Origin: Mycobacteroides chelonae
GTDB lineage: Bacteria > Actinomycetota > Actinomycetes > Mycobacteriales > Mycobacteriaceae
Reading direction: 5' to 3'
Length of the DNA: 64,000 bases
Assembly: GCF_016767715.1 (NCBI RefSeq)
Contig: NZ_CP050145.1
Span: forward strand, 3,100,001-3,164,000
Under the pieces are notes generated by a model. It saw only the letters and a list, made by a program, of their open reading frames with translations, ran no database searches and had not been told where the DNA came from. Position numbers and translations under genes: made by a program. Shown here piece by piece: positions 35,052-45,175 of the stretch. Numbering within the stretch: the first letter of the stretch is position 1; the number at the start of each line of letters is the position of its first letter.

Positions 35052-36398
35052 ATGTCCGATCAGACCCAGCCGGAACTCTCAACACAGCAAGAGAGCGTTG
35101 CCCCCGTCCCCCGGCCGGGGCCGAAACCTCATCCGATGCCGCGGCGTCCCGCGGCATCGGCGCCCACCCCTGCTGCTCACCACGGTGACCCGCACAAGTT
35201 CGGCCGCGTAGATGACGACGGCACCGTCTGGCTGATCACCTCCGCCGGCGAGCGTCAGATCGGGTCGTGGCAGGCCGGGGATGCCGACGCGGCGTACTCG
35301 CATTTCGGCCGCCGATTCGAAGACCTGGAGACGGAGATCCAGCTGCTGGAACTGCGGCTCGGCTCGGGTTCCGGCGATGCACGCAAGATCAAGACCGCTG
35401 CCGAGCACTTGGCGCAGACCCTGCCCACCGCCGCTGTCCTCGGCGATGTGGACTCGCTCTCGGCACGGCTGTCGGCGCTCGTGGAGTCCGCAGATACCCA
35501 GGCGGCAGCAGCACGCGCGCAGCGCGATGAGGCGCGTTCAGCGAGCATCTCCCGCAAGGAGGAGCTTGCCGCCGAAGCCGAGGAACTGGCGACCAACTCC
35601 ACCCAGTGGAAGGCTGCCGGCGACCGGATCCGCGCCATTCTCGACGAGTGGAAATCCATCCACGGCGTCGACCGCAAGACCGACGACGCCCTGTGGAAGC
35701 GGTACTCGACGGCACGCGAGACGTTCAACCGCAGGCGCGGCGCACACTTCGCCGAGCTCGATCGCGAACGCGCCGGGGCACGGGAGAAGAAGGAAGACCT
35801 GTGCAAGCAGGCCGAGGCACTCTCGGATTCCACCGACTGGGGTGCCACCGCGGCCGCGTTCCGGAACCTGCTGAATGACTGGAAGGCCGCCGGGCGGGCT
35901 CCCCGGGAGACCGACGACAACCTGTGGCACCGTTTCAAGGCTGCTCAGGACAAGTTCTTCTCGGCGCGCAATGCCGAGTCCGCCTCCCGCGATGCCGAAT
36001 TCGTGGCCAATGCCGACGCCAAGCGCGCGTTGCTGGTCGAGGCCGAGAAGATCGATCCGGAGACCGATGTGGATGCTGCTCGGGCGGCGCTGCGGGCCAT
36101 CGGCGACAAATGGGATGCCATCGGAAAAGTGCCGCGCGAGCAGCAGACCGATCTGGAACGGCGGCTGCGCGCGGTGGAGAAGAAGGTGCGCGAAGCCGGC
36201 GAGTCCGGCTGGGGCGACCCGGAGGCAGAAGCCCGTGCCGAGCAGTTCCGTGATCGCGCACGCCAGTTCGAGGAGCAGGCCGCCAAGGCGGAGGCTGCGG
36301 GCAAAGCCAAGGATGCCGAGAAGGCCCGTGCCAGCGCCAAACAGTGGCAGGAATGGGCCGATGCGGCGGTGGCCGCGGTCAAGAGCCGCTCGCGCTAG
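35052..36398 (+). CDS. DUF349 repeat protein (Rv2731-like)
   Basis: A 448-residue, almost entirely helical protein. After a Pro-rich N terminus and a short beta domain ([42 protein letters not shown]) come repeated DUF349 units of about 75 residues, each with a core like [27 protein letters not shown]; three are clear (about residues 180-250, 255-325, 330-380). Long coiled-coil character, acidic and basic residues alternating. The family is conserved in actinobacteria beside miaA/miaB; function unknown. ATG 35052 has AGGAAGAGG upstream. It converges on the Rv2732c-like gene with no base between stops. Confidence 0.87.
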   Translation: MSDQTQPELSTQQESVAPVPRPGPKPHPMPRRPAASAPTPAAHHGDPHKFGRVDDDGTVWLITSAGERQIGSWQAGDADAAYSHFGRRFEDLETEIQLLELRLGSGSGDARKIKTAAEHLAQTLPTAAVLGDVDSLSARLSALVESADTQAAAARAQRDEARSASISRKEELAAEAEELATNSTQWKAAGDRIRAILDEWKSIHGVDRKTDDALWKRYSTARETFNRRRGAHFAELDRERAGAREKKEDLCKQAEALSDSTDWGATAAAFRNLLNDWKAAGRAPRETDDNLWHRFKAAQDKFFSARNAESASRDAEFVANADAKRALLVEAEKIDPETDVDAARAALRAIGDKWDAIGKVPREQQTDLERRLRAVEKKVREAGESGWGDPEAEARAEQFRDRARQFEEQAAKAEAAGKAKDAEKARASAKQWQEWADAAVAAVKSRSR

Positions 36399-36989
36399 TT
36401 ACTGCGCGCCCTCGTCGTCCTCGAAAGCGTCATCGAGGAACGTGCGCTGATCGCGTTTAGCGGCCTCGCGGCGCTGCTGCTCGGCCGCCAGCTGCACGGC
36501 GGTACGCGACCACACCACACGCGCCCAGTGGAAGGTCAACAGGATGACGGCGATCCAGGCGACCACCAAACCGATGCCCGGCCCGGGATGTCCGGCTCCG
36601 GCGGTCTGACGGGTCCAAATCGCAAGCATGCCAATCACACTGGCGACAAACGAGCCTGCCAGTGCGATCCAGGACAGCACCCAGCGGCGTGTCAGTAATG
36701 CCAGCATGGAAAACCCGACACCGAAGACCATGGCAAGCCAGACGAAGATCCTGGACGGCACCCGCACCGATTCCTGGTCTGCGATCGCGCCGTTGACCAG
36801 AACGTCGAACCCTCTGGCGTGTCCGGTATGCGGCAGTACGAAGGTCAGCAGCAAGGCGAAGACCAGGACAGCCACCACCATGGCGCGGGCGCCCGGATCG
36901 ATCTCACCGGCGACTTTTTTCTCGGCCGCATCGATGTCCCTGCGGAACTCCTCGAATTCGGCGTCTTTTCCGGATTCCGCGTCACTCAT
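36399..36989 (-). CDS. Conserved membrane protein (Rv2732c-like)
   Basis: A 196-residue protein: an acidic N-terminal stretch ([28 protein letters not shown]), then four membrane segments at about residues 36-54, 82-102, 105-125 and 145-160, and a charged helical C terminus rich in Arg, Glu and Gln. It is coupled to miaB: its ATG (36987-36989) overlaps the miaB stop as ATGA. Conserved downstream of miaB in mycobacteria; function unknown. Confidence 0.82.
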   Translation of the reverse strand: MSDAESGKDAEFEEFRRDIDAAEKKVAGEIDPGARAMVVAVLVFALLLTFVLPHTGHARGFDVLVNGAIADQESVRVPSRIFVWLAMVFGVGFSMLALLTRRWVLSWIALAGSFVASVIGMLAIWTRQTAGAGHPGPGIGLVVAWIAVILLTFHWARVVWSRTAVQLAAEQQRREAAKRDQRTFLDDAFEDDEGAQ

Positions 36990-38512
36990 AGCCCGCACCC
37001 TGCAACCTCAATCTGCTCTGCCGCCTTCGGGACTCCGATGGCCGGCATGCCCAAGCCAATTCCCGATGTGGACGGCTTCTTGCCGGTTTCGTGTGCATTA
37101 CCCGCCTGGGTGCGCCGATGACTGAGCACTCCCCCGTCGGCGATCAGGTGATGCGGTGCCGCGCCGGTCACGTCGGCGGTTATGACGTCTCCGGGCCGCA
37201 GTTCCCCATCGATGTGCCCCTGCGGCCGGAAGTGCACCAGCCGGCCGTCGCGGGCGCGCCCGCTCATCCGCGCGGTCTCACCGTCCTTGCGCCCTTCCCC
37301 GGTGGCGATCAGCACCTCGATCTGTCGACCGATCTGCTTTTGATTCTCTTCCAGCGTGATGGACTCCTGTAACAGGATGAGCCGGTCATAGCGTTCCTGC
37401 ACAACGGCTTTCGGCAGCTGGTCGGGAAGATCGGCAGCAGGGGTACCGGGCCTGATCGAGTACTGGAACGTGAACGCGCTAGAAAAACGTGCCCGCCGCA
37501 CGACCTCGAGTGTCTGCTCGAAGTCTTCTTCGGTCTCCCCGGGGAAGCCGACGATGATGTCGGTGGTGATCGCGGCGTCCGGCATGACCGCACGCACCTT
37601 GTCGATGATCGACAGGAAGCGCTCGGAGCGGTAAGAACGGCGCATCGCCTTCAGGACGCGGTCTGAACCGGACTGCAGCGGCATATGCAGCTGCGGACAC
37701 ACATTGGGTGTCTGCGCCATGGCTTCGATGACGTCGTCGGTGAATTCGGCGGGATGTGGTGAGGTGAAACGCACCCGTTCCAGCCCCTCGATGCGGCCAC
37801 AGGCACGCAGCAGGTCGGCGAAAGCGCCACGATCACGGGCGATGTCGGGATCGGCGAAGTTGATGCCGTAGGCGTTGACGTTCTGCCCGAGCAGCGTCAC
37901 CTCCAGCACACCCTGGTCCACCAGAGCCTGCACCTCGGCGAGGATGTCACCGGGACGACGATCGATCTCCTTGCCGCGCAACGAGGGCACGATGCAGAAG
38001 GTGCAGGTGTTGTTGCAGCCCACCGAGATCGACACCCAGGCCGCATAGGCCGATTCGCGCGTCGCGGGCAGCGCGGACGGAAAGTGCTCAAGGGCCTCGA
38101 CAATCTCAACCTGGGCCTCGTTGTTGTGGCGCGCGCGTTCCAGCAGCGTGGGCAACGAACCGATGTTGTGGGTGCCGAAGACGACGTCGACCCATGGCGC
38201 CTTCTTGAGCATGCCCTCGCGATCCTTCTGCGCGAGGCAGCCGCCGACAGCGATCTGCATGTTCGGGTTGGCGGCCTTACGGGGCGCCAGGTGGCTGATG
38301 TTTCCGTACAGCTTGTTGTCGGCGTTCTCGCGTACCGCGCAGGTGTTGAAGATGATGATGTCGGCGTCGGTGCCGTCGGGGGCCTTGACGTATCCGGCCG
38401 CATCCAGGAGGCCCGACACCCGCTCGGAGTCGTGCACATTCATCTGGCAGCCGTAGGTGCGGACCTGGTACGTCCGGACCGCCGATTGATCGGAAGTCAC
38501 GGTACTGGTCAC
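36986..38512 (-). CDS. miaB: tRNA-2-methylthio-N6-dimethylallyladenosine synthase MiaB
   Basis: A radical-SAM methylthiotransferase acting on the MiaA product at A37. It has 508 residues. The N-terminal domain carries three Cys for the auxiliary cluster ([34 protein letters not shown]), the radical-SAM motif is [18 protein letters not shown], and the C-terminal TRAM domain includes [14 protein letters not shown] and RLVHFRPQG segments. I chose GTG 38512 because a -10 element (TACCAT) lies exactly 6 bases upstream; the frame extends further but into unconserved sequence. The stop overlaps the start of the Rv2732c-like gene. Confidence 0.95.
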   Translation of the reverse strand: MTSTVTSDQSAVRTYQVRTYGCQMNVHDSERVSGLLDAAGYVKAPDGTDADIIIFNTCAVRENADNKLYGNISHLAPRKAANPNMQIAVGGCLAQKDREGMLKKAPWVDVVFGTHNIGSLPTLLERARHNNEAQVEIVEALEHFPSALPATRESAYAAWVSISVGCNNTCTFCIVPSLRGKEIDRRPGDILAEVQALVDQGVLEVTLLGQNVNAYGINFADPDIARDRGAFADLLRACGRIEGLERVRFTSPHPAEFTDDVIEAMAQTPNVCPQLHMPLQSGSDRVLKAMRRSYRSERFLSIIDKVRAVMPDAAITTDIIVGFPGETEEDFEQTLEVVRRARFSSAFTFQYSIRPGTPAADLPDQLPKAVVQERYDRLILLQESITLEENQKQIGRQIEVLIATGEGRKDGETARMSGRARDGRLVHFRPQGHIDGELRPGDVITADVTGAAPHHLIADGGVLSHRRTQAGNAHETGKKPSTSGIGLGMPAIGVPKAAEQIEVAGCGL

Positions 38513-38518
38513 GGACTT

Positions 38519-38524
38519 ATGGTA
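38519..38524 (-). promoter_or_regulatory. -10 element (TACCAT), leaderless promoter of miaB
   Basis: On the minus strand TACCAT ends 6 bases before GTG 38512. It supports that GTG as the start. Confidence 0.6.
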
Positions 38525-38582
38525 CGTGCCCGCGTTCAGGCCGTTTCTCGCGCCGATGGGCGGCGGTTCCGCCACCGCGGCG

Positions 38583-39053
38583 TCATCGCACCCCGCGCTC
38601 CGGAACATGCCAGCCCTGCCACCAATCGTCGATGCTGCAGACGGCGTTCACACCTATCCACATCCACCAGCCGGCCCATATCCACGACTCCGGGTGCCCG
38701 GGCGCGGCGAATGCTTCGAGAACACCGAGCACGACGACCATCACGATCAGCGCGGCGACGACCGCGAAGGAGATATCTCGCCGCGGCCGGGGCCGCTCGA
38801 GAATCTCGCTGTCGCGCAGATGCCGCCCCGCATCGACGGTCACCTGCCTCGATGGCGTGACCAAACGCATTAGCGAGCTGGGCAGCAGAAATAATCCGCA
38901 GACCAGCCCGAAACTCGCCGCGATCCAGCCCCAGGTCGTTGCCCCGTTGATCACCGCGACCGGAAAAGACGCTATGAACAGAACAGATGCGAGGACTCTT
39001 GCGGACGCCTTGATTCGCGGGCCTTCGACGGAAGACCGCCGTCGCGTCCACAT
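38583..39053 (-). CDS. Uncharacterised four-helix membrane protein
   Basis: A 156-residue protein with predicted membrane segments at about residues 19-38, 42-62, 95-115 and 123-142, the last followed by a Trp-rich tail ([15 protein letters not shown]). The N terminus and the loop between helices 2 and 3 are Arg-rich, so these sides face the cytoplasm. I do not recognise the family. It lies alone on the minus strand between miaB and the divergent glutamate transporter operon; AATACT, a near -10 element, lies 6 bases before ATG 39053. Confidence 0.65.
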   Translation of the reverse strand: MWTRRRSSVEGPRIKASARVLASVLFIASFPVAVINGATTWGWIAASFGLVCGLFLLPSSLMRLVTPSRQVTVDAGRHLRDSEILERPRPRRDISFAVVAALIVMVVVLGVLEAFAAPGHPESWIWAGWWMWIGVNAVCSIDDWWQGWHVPERGVR

Positions 39054-39163
39054 GGCCCCAGTATTGCAGATGTTTGCTGACGTCGGTCAGGCGAGGTGCC
39101 GGATCGCGGACCGTCCTATTCGCGGACCCCGGCGTTCCACGCTGCAAAAGTGTGGGGAACCCG

Positions 39164-39169
39164 TATTGT
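39164..39169 (+). promoter_or_regulatory. -10 element (TATTGT), leaderless promoter of gluABCD
   Basis: TATTGT ends 6 bases before ATG 39176 and supports this start over an internal ATG at 39236. Confidence 0.6.
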
Positions 39170-39175
39170 CTGACC

Positions 39176-39964
39176 ATGCCGGTGAGCACCGACACCTCAA
39201 CGAGCGGGGAAAACGCCCCCGCAACAAGCATCCCGATGATCTCCCTTGAGCATGTCGACAAGCACTTCGGCGACTTGCACGTCCTCAAGGACATCACCCT
39301 GGAAATCCCACGCGGTCAGGTCGTTGTCATCCTCGGGCCTTCCGGCTCGGGCAAGTCGACCTTGTGTCGCACCATCAATCGCCTCGAACCCATCGACACC
39401 GGCACCATCCGAATCGACGGCAAGGCCCTTCCCGAAGAGGGACGCGCGCTGGCCAACCTGCGCGCGGAGGTAGGGATGGTCTTCCAGTCCTTCAACCTCT
39501 TCTCACACAAGACAATTCTCGACAACGTGACGCTCGCGCCCATGAAGGTGCGCAAGAAGGACAAGGAATCCGCGCGCAAGCACGCCATCGAGCTGCTGGA
39601 ACGCGTGGGCATCGCCAGTCAGAAGGACAAGTACCCCGCCCAGCTGTCCGGCGGGCAGCAGCAACGCGTCGCGATCGCCAGATCGCTGGCCATGGGCCCC
39701 AAGGTCATGCTGTTCGATGAGCCCACCTCCGCGCTGGACCCCGAGATGGTCAACGAGGTTCTCGATGTCATGGTGTCGCTGGCCAAAGAGGGCATGACCA
39801 TGCTGGTGGTGACCCATGAGATGGGATTCGCCCGTAAGGCCGCAGACCGCATCATCTTCATGGCCGACGGTGCCATCGTCGAAGACACGGACCCGGAAAG
39901 CTTCTTCACCAATCCCAAGTCCGAACGCGCCAAGGACTTCCTCGGAAAGATCCTCGGCCATTGA
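39176..39964 (+). CDS. gluA: Glutamate ABC transporter ATP-binding protein
   Basis: The ATPase of a polar amino-acid importer, 262 residues. Walker [10 protein letters not shown] (about 55-63), Q-loop [10 protein letters not shown], signature LSGGQQQR, Walker [14 protein letters not shown] and the switch His in VVTHEMGF are all intact. The GluA/GlnQ type is shown by [19 protein letters not shown] sequence ([16 protein letters not shown]). It heads gluABCD, and each gene overlaps or abuts the next. An about 20-residue Thr/Ser-rich N-terminal extension precedes the domain. Confidence 0.94.
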   Translation: MPVSTDTSTSGENAPATSIPMISLEHVDKHFGDLHVLKDITLEIPRGQVVVILGPSGSGKSTLCRTINRLEPIDTGTIRIDGKALPEEGRALANLRAEVGMVFQSFNLFSHKTILDNVTLAPMKVRKKDKESARKHAIELLERVGIASQKDKYPAQLSGGQQQRVAIARSLAMGPKVMLFDEPTSALDPEMVNEVLDVMVSLAKEGMTMLVVTHEMGFARKAADRIIFMADGAIVEDTDPESFFTNPKSERAKDFLGKILGH

Positions 39965-39996
39965 TCGGCCGCTTACGCGAAGAAGCTCAAGCACTG

Positions 39997-40983
39997 ATGC
40001 GACGGCACATCGCGCTGGTGGCGGCAGTTGCCTTGGTGACCGCCCTCGTCAGTTCCTGCGGCAGTACCGAGCCACGTCAGCTGCTTGGATCGATCCGGGG
40101 CGGAACCGTCGTCCTCGGTACGAAATTCGATCAGCCCGGGGTGGGCTTGCAGCACCCCGACAAAAAGATGAGCGGATTCGACGTCAAGATCTCCGAGTAC
40201 GTCGTCAACGCCATCGCCGACGAACTCGGTGTCAAGCACCCGGCCATCCGCTGGTATGAGACGCCGTCGGCGCAGCGCGAGCAGCTCATCGACAACGGCA
40301 CGGTGGACATGATCGCAGGGAGTTACTCGATCAACTACAGCCGCGCGCAGAAGGTGTCGTTCGCGGGCCCCTATCTCATTACCTACCAAGGGCTCCTGGT
40401 ACGCAAGGCCGATGACTCGCTGACCACATTGGATGACCTCAACCGGGGCAAGAAGCTGTGTTCGGTGTCCGGATCGACGCCCGCACAGAACGTCAAGAAT
40501 CTGCTGACCGGCACACAGCTGCAGGAGTTCGATTCGTACTCCTCGTGCGTAGAAGCACTGCGGCGGGGCAAGGTCGATGCACTCACCACCGACGAGACCA
40601 TCCTGGCCGGGTACGCCAAGCGGTACGAGGGTGAGTTCAAGCTGATTCAGATGAACTACGAGCTGAGCAAGCCGTTGTGCATCGGGAAACCCAAGAAACA
40701 GAAGAAAAACGGTGACCCGTTCTCCAGGGAGGTGTACGGGATCGGTCTGGCCAAGGGCGATACCGCAGCCATCGAGGCCATCGACCGCGCACTCGACAAG
40801 ATGATCGCCAGCGGAACCTGGGATGCCGATCTGCGGGAAGCTCTCGGCGACAGCACTATCGATGATTGGGAGAAGCGCGCCACCGGCGGCACCTACGCGC
40901 TGCGGCCCGATCCCTCACCGGCTGCGGTCGAGAAGATCACCGGTGTGAAGCCCGTCGCCGACAAGGCGTGTGAGGCCGCATGA
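39997..40983 (+). CDS. gluB: Glutamate ABC transporter substrate-binding lipoprotein
   Basis: An extracytoplasmic solute-binding protein family 3 member, 328 residues from ATG 39997. The signal peptide ([21 protein letters not shown]) ends in a lipobox with Cys21. The mature part shows [48 protein letters not shown] and [16 protein letters not shown], typical of glutamate/glutamine binding proteins. A TTG at 39961 overlapping the gluA stop is an alternative start, which would add 12 residues before the signal. The stop overlaps the gluC start (ATGA). Confidence 0.92.
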   Translation: MRRHIALVAAVALVTALVSSCGSTEPRQLLGSIRGGTVVLGTKFDQPGVGLQHPDKKMSGFDVKISEYVVNAIADELGVKHPAIRWYETPSAQREQLIDNGTVDMIAGSYSINYSRAQKVSFAGPYLITYQGLLVRKADDSLTTLDDLNRGKKLCSVSGSTPAQNVKNLLTGTQLQEFDSYSSCVEALRRGKVDALTTDETILAGYAKRYEGEFKLIQMNYELSKPLCIGKPKKQKKNGDPFSREVYGIGLAKGDTAAIEAIDRALDKMIASGTWDADLREALGDSTIDDWEKRATGGTYALRPDPSPAAVEKITGVKPVADKACEAA

Positions 40984-41663
40984 ACGCGCTGTGGGCGAAC
41001 ATGGGGCCGCAGCTATGGCCGGCGTTCTGGACGACGCTCAAGCTGACATTCTTTTCTGCGATAGGCGCCCTGGTGTGGGGCACACTGCTGGCCGAATGCC
41101 GGGTCTCACCGGTGCCGATCATGCGAATCTTCGGCACCTGGTACGTCAACCTGGTCCGCAATACCCCGCTGACCCTGATCATCTTGTTCTGTTCGGTGGG
41201 GCTATACCAGAACCTCGGCATCGCGCTGGCGCCCGAGAACTCCAACTTCATCAGGAACAACAACTTCTGGCTGTCTGTTCTCGGCTTCTCTTTGTACACG
41301 GCAACTTTCGTATGCGAGACGCTGCGCTCCGGCTTCAACACCGTTCCGTTGGGCCAGGCCGAGGCAGCCCGGTCCCTCGGATTGCCGTTCTGGAAGGTCT
41401 TGACGCTCATCGTGTTACCGCAGGCCATGCGGTCGGTCCTGGCCCCCATGGGCAGCGTGCTGATCGCGCTGGTGAAGAACACCTCGATCGCCTCGGCGAT
41501 CGGGGTGGCCGAGGCGGCCCTGCTGATGCGGTCGGAGATCGAGCTGTTCGCCGATCAGATCGTCTGGATCTTCCTCATCATCGCGGCGGGATACATGGTG
41601 ATCACGTTGACGATCGGACTGACCTTCGGATACTTCGCGAAGCGATTGGCGGTGAAGCGATGA
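40980..41663 (+). CDS. gluC: Glutamate ABC transporter permease GluC
   Basis: A 227-residue inner-membrane permease of the HisM/GlnP type. The family start [32 protein letters not shown], the segment [13 protein letters not shown], and the EAA loop [39 protein letters not shown] that contacts the ATPase are visible. About five membrane helices. ATGA overlaps join it to gluB upstream and gluD downstream, indicating a single translationally coupled operon. Confidence 0.93.
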   Translation: MNALWANMGPQLWPAFWTTLKLTFFSAIGALVWGTLLAECRVSPVPIMRIFGTWYVNLVRNTPLTLIILFCSVGLYQNLGIALAPENSNFIRNNNFWLSVLGFSLYTATFVCETLRSGFNTVPLGQAEAARSLGLPFWKVLTLIVLPQAMRSVLAPMGSVLIALVKNTSIASAIGVAEAALLMRSEIELFADQIVWIFLIIAAGYMVITLTIGLTFGYFAKRLAVKR

Positions 41664-42601
41664 CCGGCAGCGCCACCGTCATGTACGACGCGCCCGGCCC
41701 AAAGGCCAGGGCGGTCAATCGGATCATCGCCGTCGTGTTCACCGCGCTGGTGGTCGCCGTCGGCGCGTGGGTGATCTGGACACTTATCGCCAATGAGCAG
41801 CTGACCGCCGAAAAGTGGTCGCCCTTCCTGCAGCCCGACACGTGGACGACCTACATCCTGCCCGGCCTGGTGGGCACCATCAGCGCGGCGGCGCTGTCGA
41901 TCATCTTCGCGCTGGTCCTCGGCGCGGTGCTCGGCATCGGCCGGCTCTCCGAGCACCGGACGGTGCGCTGGATTTCCAGCGCCCTCGTCGAGTTCTTCCG
42001 GGCGATCCCCGTGCTCATTCTGATGGTGTTCTCGTACTATCTGTACGGGCAGCAGGCAGTGTTCCCGTCCGAATACCTGGCGTTCGCTGCCGTGGTGACG
42101 GGACTGTCCCTCTACAACGGCTCGGTCATCGCCGAGATCCTGCGCTCGGGCATTCAATCGCTTCCCAAGGGGCAGTCCGAGGCCGCGGTGGCGCTGGGCA
42201 TGCGCAAGTCGCAGATGATGCGACTGATCCTGCTCCCCCAATCGATCGCCGCAATGCTGCCCGCATTGATCTCTCAGATGGTCATCGCGCTGAAAGACTC
42301 CGCGCTGGGCTATGCCTTCGGTTACATCGAGGTGGTGCGGTCGGGCATCCGGTCGGCGTCGTACTACGGAAACTATCTGCCGGCGCTCGTCGTGGTGGCG
42401 ATCATCATGATCATCATCAACTTCGCACTCTCGTCGCTGGCCACCAACATCGAGCGGCAGCTGCGTGAAGGCCGAAAGAAGAAGAGTCTCTTAGAGGTTC
42501 CGCACGCACAGCCCGAACCGGGATTGGTCACCAAGGACCTGTTGGAGACCCGCGGCGTGGATCCCGCTCATCAGGATCTACGCCGGGATTACGGGGAGTA
42601 A
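41660..42601 (+). CDS. gluD: Glutamate ABC transporter permease GluD
   Basis: The second permease, 313 residues. A first helix near 22-45 precedes the family part: [52 protein letters not shown] and the EAA loop [38 protein letters not shown]. The C-terminal cytoplasmic tail of about 45 residues is charged. It pairs with GluC; ATGA overlap at 41660-41663. Its TAA stop abuts the stop of the convergent DUF1348 gene. Confidence 0.93.
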   Translation: MTGSATVMYDAPGPKARAVNRIIAVVFTALVVAVGAWVIWTLIANEQLTAEKWSPFLQPDTWTTYILPGLVGTISAAALSIIFALVLGAVLGIGRLSEHRTVRWISSALVEFFRAIPVLILMVFSYYLYGQQAVFPSEYLAFAAVVTGLSLYNGSVIAEILRSGIQSLPKGQSEAAVALGMRKSQMMRLILLPQSIAAMLPALISQMVIALKDSALGYAFGYIEVVRSGIRSASYYGNYLPALVVVAIIMIIINFALSSLATNIERQLREGRKKKSLLEVPHAQPEPGLVTKDLLETRGVDPAHQDLRRDYGE

Positions 42602-43054
42602 CTACCGGATCGGCAGTGGCGACTCGTCACCGGCCGGGCGCGGACCGAAGATGCGGCGTTCCCTCTCGGCGATCGGGGTGTCGTTGATGCTGGCCTCTCG
42701 CCGTGACATCAGCCCTTCGGCGGTGAACTCCCACAACTCGTTGCCGTAGCTGCGCCACCACTGCCCGGCCTCGTCGTGCCATTCGTATTGGAAGCGCACC
42801 GCCATCCGGTTCTCCCGGAATCCCCACAGCTCCTTGCGCAGCGCGTATCCGTTCTCCCTGGCCCACTTGCGGGTCAGGAAGGCGACGATCTCAGCGTGTC
42901 CGGTAATGAACTCGTCGCGGTTTCTCCATACCGAATCCTCGGTGTACGCGGTGGCTACGATCTCGGGATCACGTGTGTTCCAGGCATTCTCGGCGGCCCG
43001 GACCTTCAGGTGGGCGGATTCAATGTCGAACGGTGGCAGCGGTGGACGCATCAT
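42602..43054 (-). CDS. DUF1348 (NTF2-like fold) protein
   Basis: A 150-residue protein of the DUF1348 family in the NTF2/SnoaL fold: [51 protein letters not shown] and [39 protein letters not shown]. The family is close to universal in soil bacteria but uncharacterised. It lies 13 bases downstream of the flavin-oxidase-like gene and is probably the third gene of the VOC - oxidase - DUF1348 operon controlled from 44430-44515. Confidence 0.88.
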   Translation of the reverse strand: MMRPPLPPFDIESAHLKVRAAENAWNTRDPEIVATAYTEDSVWRNRDEFITGHAEIVAFLTRKWARENGYALRKELWGFRENRMAVRFQYEWHDEAGQWWRSYGNELWEFTAEGLMSRREASINDTPIAERERRIFGPRPAGDESPLPIR

Positions 43055-43067
43055 GTGTCTTTCTTTG

Positions 43068-43955
43068 TCAGAGAGGTGGGTTGGCGGGCGAGGGATCTGC
43101 TTCACCCCACCGTAGGGGGCTGGCGTTGACGGTCTCGACGACCTCGTCGATGGTGAAATCGACAGAGCATTGCGCACCGGGGGCGAAGGTACCCTCATCC
43201 CAGTTGAGACGCGCGGTCCCTGTGAGCTGCAGAGTTGATCCGTTGCGCCAGTTCGGAATCAGCAGACCACACCGGGGATCGACGTGCAGGTTCCCCAGCG
43301 TCATGAACATGGAGTTGCCTAGGTAATCGGGCCACCGCAGCTCGCGTGGTGAGAGCACCCGCAGGAACCCTGAATTGCCGCCACGGTGCGACGCGTCTGC
43401 ATTGCCTTCTCCATCGGCGGTGCCGATGATGAAGGTATCCGTTGCAGAGATCAATTGCTGCTGTTCGTCGTTCAGAGCAGTCGCGTGGCGCGGCTCTCCG
43501 GGCAGCCCCGGACCGATCCCAAGTACATCGCGTCGCGCGATGTACTTGGGGCAGTTCGAATACACCTGATCGGTGGTGACGATAAGACCCCGCCTCGACG
43601 GCACGGCGGTGCCGTTGACACGCATGCGGCGCCGGCGCTGCGGCTGCAACGCGATCATGCCAATCTTGCGCTCCGATTGCAGTGGCTCGGCCAGCGGGTC
43701 GCCGGGGTCCGGCACACCGTCAATCGCGATGGTCTGGGCATCGGTGGCATGCGCGAAACCCGGTGGCCCGACGATCTGGCTCGCCCACATCCGGCCAGCG
43801 TCATCACGTGCCGACACGAACACCAGGGGCTGGGCGGCCAGAAAGGCCGCCGCAACCCCCGGTATCTGCGCCGAAATGATCCGCCCGACTCGAATAGCGC
43901 TGTCGGACTGCCCCATTCGGCGCTGTACGGCAAGCTCGCCGGAGTGGTACGTCAT
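43068..43955 (-). CDS. Pyridoxamine 5'-phosphate oxidase family flavoprotein
   Basis: A 295-residue protein with a split-barrel flavin-binding domain in its second half ([30 protein letters not shown] and [27 protein letters not shown]). A first related half carries [30 protein letters not shown]. The conserved NCPKYI motif is at residues about 134-139. It belongs to a bacterial PPOX branch with unknown substrate. The start ATG 43955 lies one base after the VOC gene stop. A perfect 15-bp inverted repeat is embedded in the coding sequence at the NCPKYI codons. Confidence 0.85.
   Translation of the reverse strand: MTYHSGELAVQRRMGQSDSAIRVGRIISAQIPGVAAAFLAAQPLVFVSARDDAGRMWASQIVGPPGFAHATDAQTIAIDGVPDPGDPLAEPLQSERKIGMIALQPQRRRRMRVNGTAVPSRRGLIVTTDQVYSNCPKYIARRDVLGIGPGLPGEPRHATALNDEQQQLISATDTFIIGTADGEGNADASHRGGNSGFLRVLSPRELRWPDYLGNSMFMTLGNLHVDPRCGLLIPNWRNGSTLQLTGTARLNWDEGTFAPGAQCSVDFTIDEVVETVNASPLRWGEADPSPANPPL
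43518..43550. repeat. Perfect 15-bp inverted repeat inside the PPOX-family gene
   Basis: CCCAAGTACATCGCG (43518-43532), centre TCG, then its exact complement (43536-43550). On the coding strand it encodes [11 protein letters not shown]. The arms are too long and exact for chance and would form a strong mRNA hairpin or a protein-binding site. Confidence 0.8.
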
Positions 43956-43956
43956 C

Positions 43957-44418
43957 TCAGAAGAATCCGCATGTCGGCGCGTCGCCAGCTGGCGCCCCAT
44001 GCTGCTCGACGCCCGTCGCCGCGAATACCTCGAGACGAATCCCATCGGGGTCGGTGAAGAAAATTCCACCCGAGGATGCGCCCTCCTGGTGCGCCACCAC
44101 GCCCTCATGCACGAAAATCGTCGACAGTTCCTTCAAGACCGCCTCCACCTCACGCACCTGCTGCACCGAATCCACTTGGAACGACAAATGGTGCAAGCCC
44201 GGTGTCACCGCCGAGAATTCCCCGTTGCTTTGCTCCCAGAGGGTGAGCACGGGACCGTCGCCGAATCCGAGGAAGGCGAACCGCTGTGCGCCGTCCTCGT
44301 TGGCCGCAAGTTGCTCGAATCCGAACGCCTGTCGATAGAACGAGACCGACCGCTCCAGATCACTGACGTTCAATCCGATATGACCGGTGGCCACACGAGG
44401 CGCGATGACAGTGCCCAT
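43957..44418 (-). CDS. VOC (glyoxalase/bleomycin-resistance type) family protein
   Basis: A 153-residue single-module VOC protein: GHIGLNVSDLERSVSFYRQAFGFEQL at residues 12-37, LHHLSFQVDSVQQVREVEAVLKEL in the middle, and GIFFTDPDGIRLEVFAA near the end. Probable metal ligands are His13, His77/78 and Glu128. It opens an operon with the PPOX-family and DUF1348 genes; the TGA stop is one base from the next ATG. The divergent CGNR regulator is its probable controller through TCTAACC/GGTTAGA repeats. Substrate unknown. Confidence 0.87.
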   Translation of the reverse strand: MGTVIAPRVATGHIGLNVSDLERSVSFYRQAFGFEQLAANEDGAQRFAFLGFGDGPVLTLWEQSNGEFSAVTPGLHHLSFQVDSVQQVREVEAVLKELSTIFVHEGVVAHQEGASSGGIFFTDPDGIRLEVFAATGVEQHGAPAGDAPTCGFF

Positions 44419-44429
44419 AAGAGATCCTC

Positions 44430-44460
44430 TCTAACCAATAAAATTGCGTTACCGGTTAGA
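44430..44460. promoter_or_regulatory. Candidate operator: TCTAACC-N17-GGTTAGA
   Basis: An exact 7-bp inverted repeat (44430-44436 and 44454-44460) starts 12 bases upstream of the VOC gene, where a repressor would block its promoter. A related repeat follows at 44493-44515. The adjacent CGNR gene is the natural candidate regulator. Confidence 0.6.
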
Positions 44461-44492
44461 CCGTAAGCGCGAAGAGCCCCCACTGTCAACCA

Positions 44493-44515
44493 TCTATCCA
44501 ATTTCATCGGTTAGA
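44493..44515. promoter_or_regulatory. Candidate second operator: TCTATCC-N9-GGTTAGA
   Basis: The same half-site GGTTAGA (44509-44515) with a one-mismatch partner TCTATCC (44493-44499) lies closer to the CGNR gene, suggesting autoregulation. Confidence 0.5.
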
Positions 44516-44550
44516 ATTCATGCAACACACTCCCCCAGAGAGGAGGCGGC

Positions 44551-44556
44551 TAGCCT
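44551..44556 (+). promoter_or_regulatory. -10 element (TAGCCT), leaderless promoter of the CGNR gene
   Basis: TAGCCT ends 6 bases before ATG 44563. A GGAGG just upstream of it (44541-44545 region) is too far from the ATG to act as ribosome-binding site. Confidence 0.58.
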
Positions 44557-44562
44557 CAGGCC

Positions 44563-45081
44563 ATGTCCGATCCACGTCCCCATCTCGGCGAACCGCTCGC
44601 ACTGGACCTGTTGAACACCCGGTGGATGAGCGGCGACGGACTGCAGGATCTGCTCAGCACGCTTGATGGCGTACGAATCTGGCTGTGTACCAACAATCTT
44701 CATGATCGATGCACCGCCAACGAGAAGACCCAGGAGGCGTTGCTCTTTGCGCGCGACGCCATTTATCGCGCGGTGAAGGATGATCAGGGCAACGAGATCA
44801 ACGCGGTGCTCTCCCACGGCGCGATCCGCCGCTCACTGACCCCCGACGGGCCGGTAAACACCGCCGAGGTGCCCGAATCGCATTGGCTTCCGGGTTGGCT
44901 GGCGGCCGACAACCTATTGACCCTGCTATCCGACTCCTCCGATCGGATCAAGCAATGCGCTCACCCACACTGCGTTCTGTTCTTCTATGACACATCCAAG
45001 AACGGCGCGCGCCGATGGCATTCCATGGCGACCTGCGGAAACAGGGCGAAGGCCGCACGGCATTACGCCAAGAACACCTAA
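44563..45081 (+). CDS. CGNR zinc-finger / ABATE domain regulator
   Basis: A 172-residue protein with an N-terminal ABATE-type stress domain (PLALDLLNTRWMSGDGLQDLL) and a C-terminal CGNR zinc finger: CAHPHCVLFFYDTSKNGARRWHSMATCGNRAKAARHYAK, with Cys-His-Cys-Cys ligands. CGNR proteins are thought to be DNA-binding regulators. It is divergent from the VOC/PPOX/DUF1348 operon, with repeated TCTAACC half-sites in the 144-base gap, so local control of that operon is likely. Confidence 0.87.
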   Translation: MSDPRPHLGEPLALDLLNTRWMSGDGLQDLLSTLDGVRIWLCTNNLHDRCTANEKTQEALLFARDAIYRAVKDDQGNEINAVLSHGAIRRSLTPDGPVNTAEVPESHWLPGWLAADNLLTLLSDSSDRIKQCAHPHCVLFFYDTSKNGARRWHSMATCGNRAKAARHYAKNT

Positions 45082-45162
45082 ATAGCCTTCACAGCTGCAT
45101 CACAGGACCGATTCTTACTCAACTATCACAATCGGAGTATTACGTAACAGGTATCACTTCGT

Positions 45163-45168
45163 TACCAT
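45163..45168 (+). promoter_or_regulatory. -10 element (TACCAT), leaderless promoter of the secreted 127-residue protein
   Basis: TACCAT ends 7 bases before ATG 45176. GTAAC-N12-GTTAC (45144-45165) overlaps it and could be an operator. Confidence 0.55.
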
Positions 45169-45175
45169 AACCCTC

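Noticed and set aside
45144..45165. GTAAC-N12-GTTAC inverted repeat upstream of the secreted 127-residue protein
   Set aside because: Five-base arms are expected by chance and no regulator is adjacent; mentioned only with the promoter.
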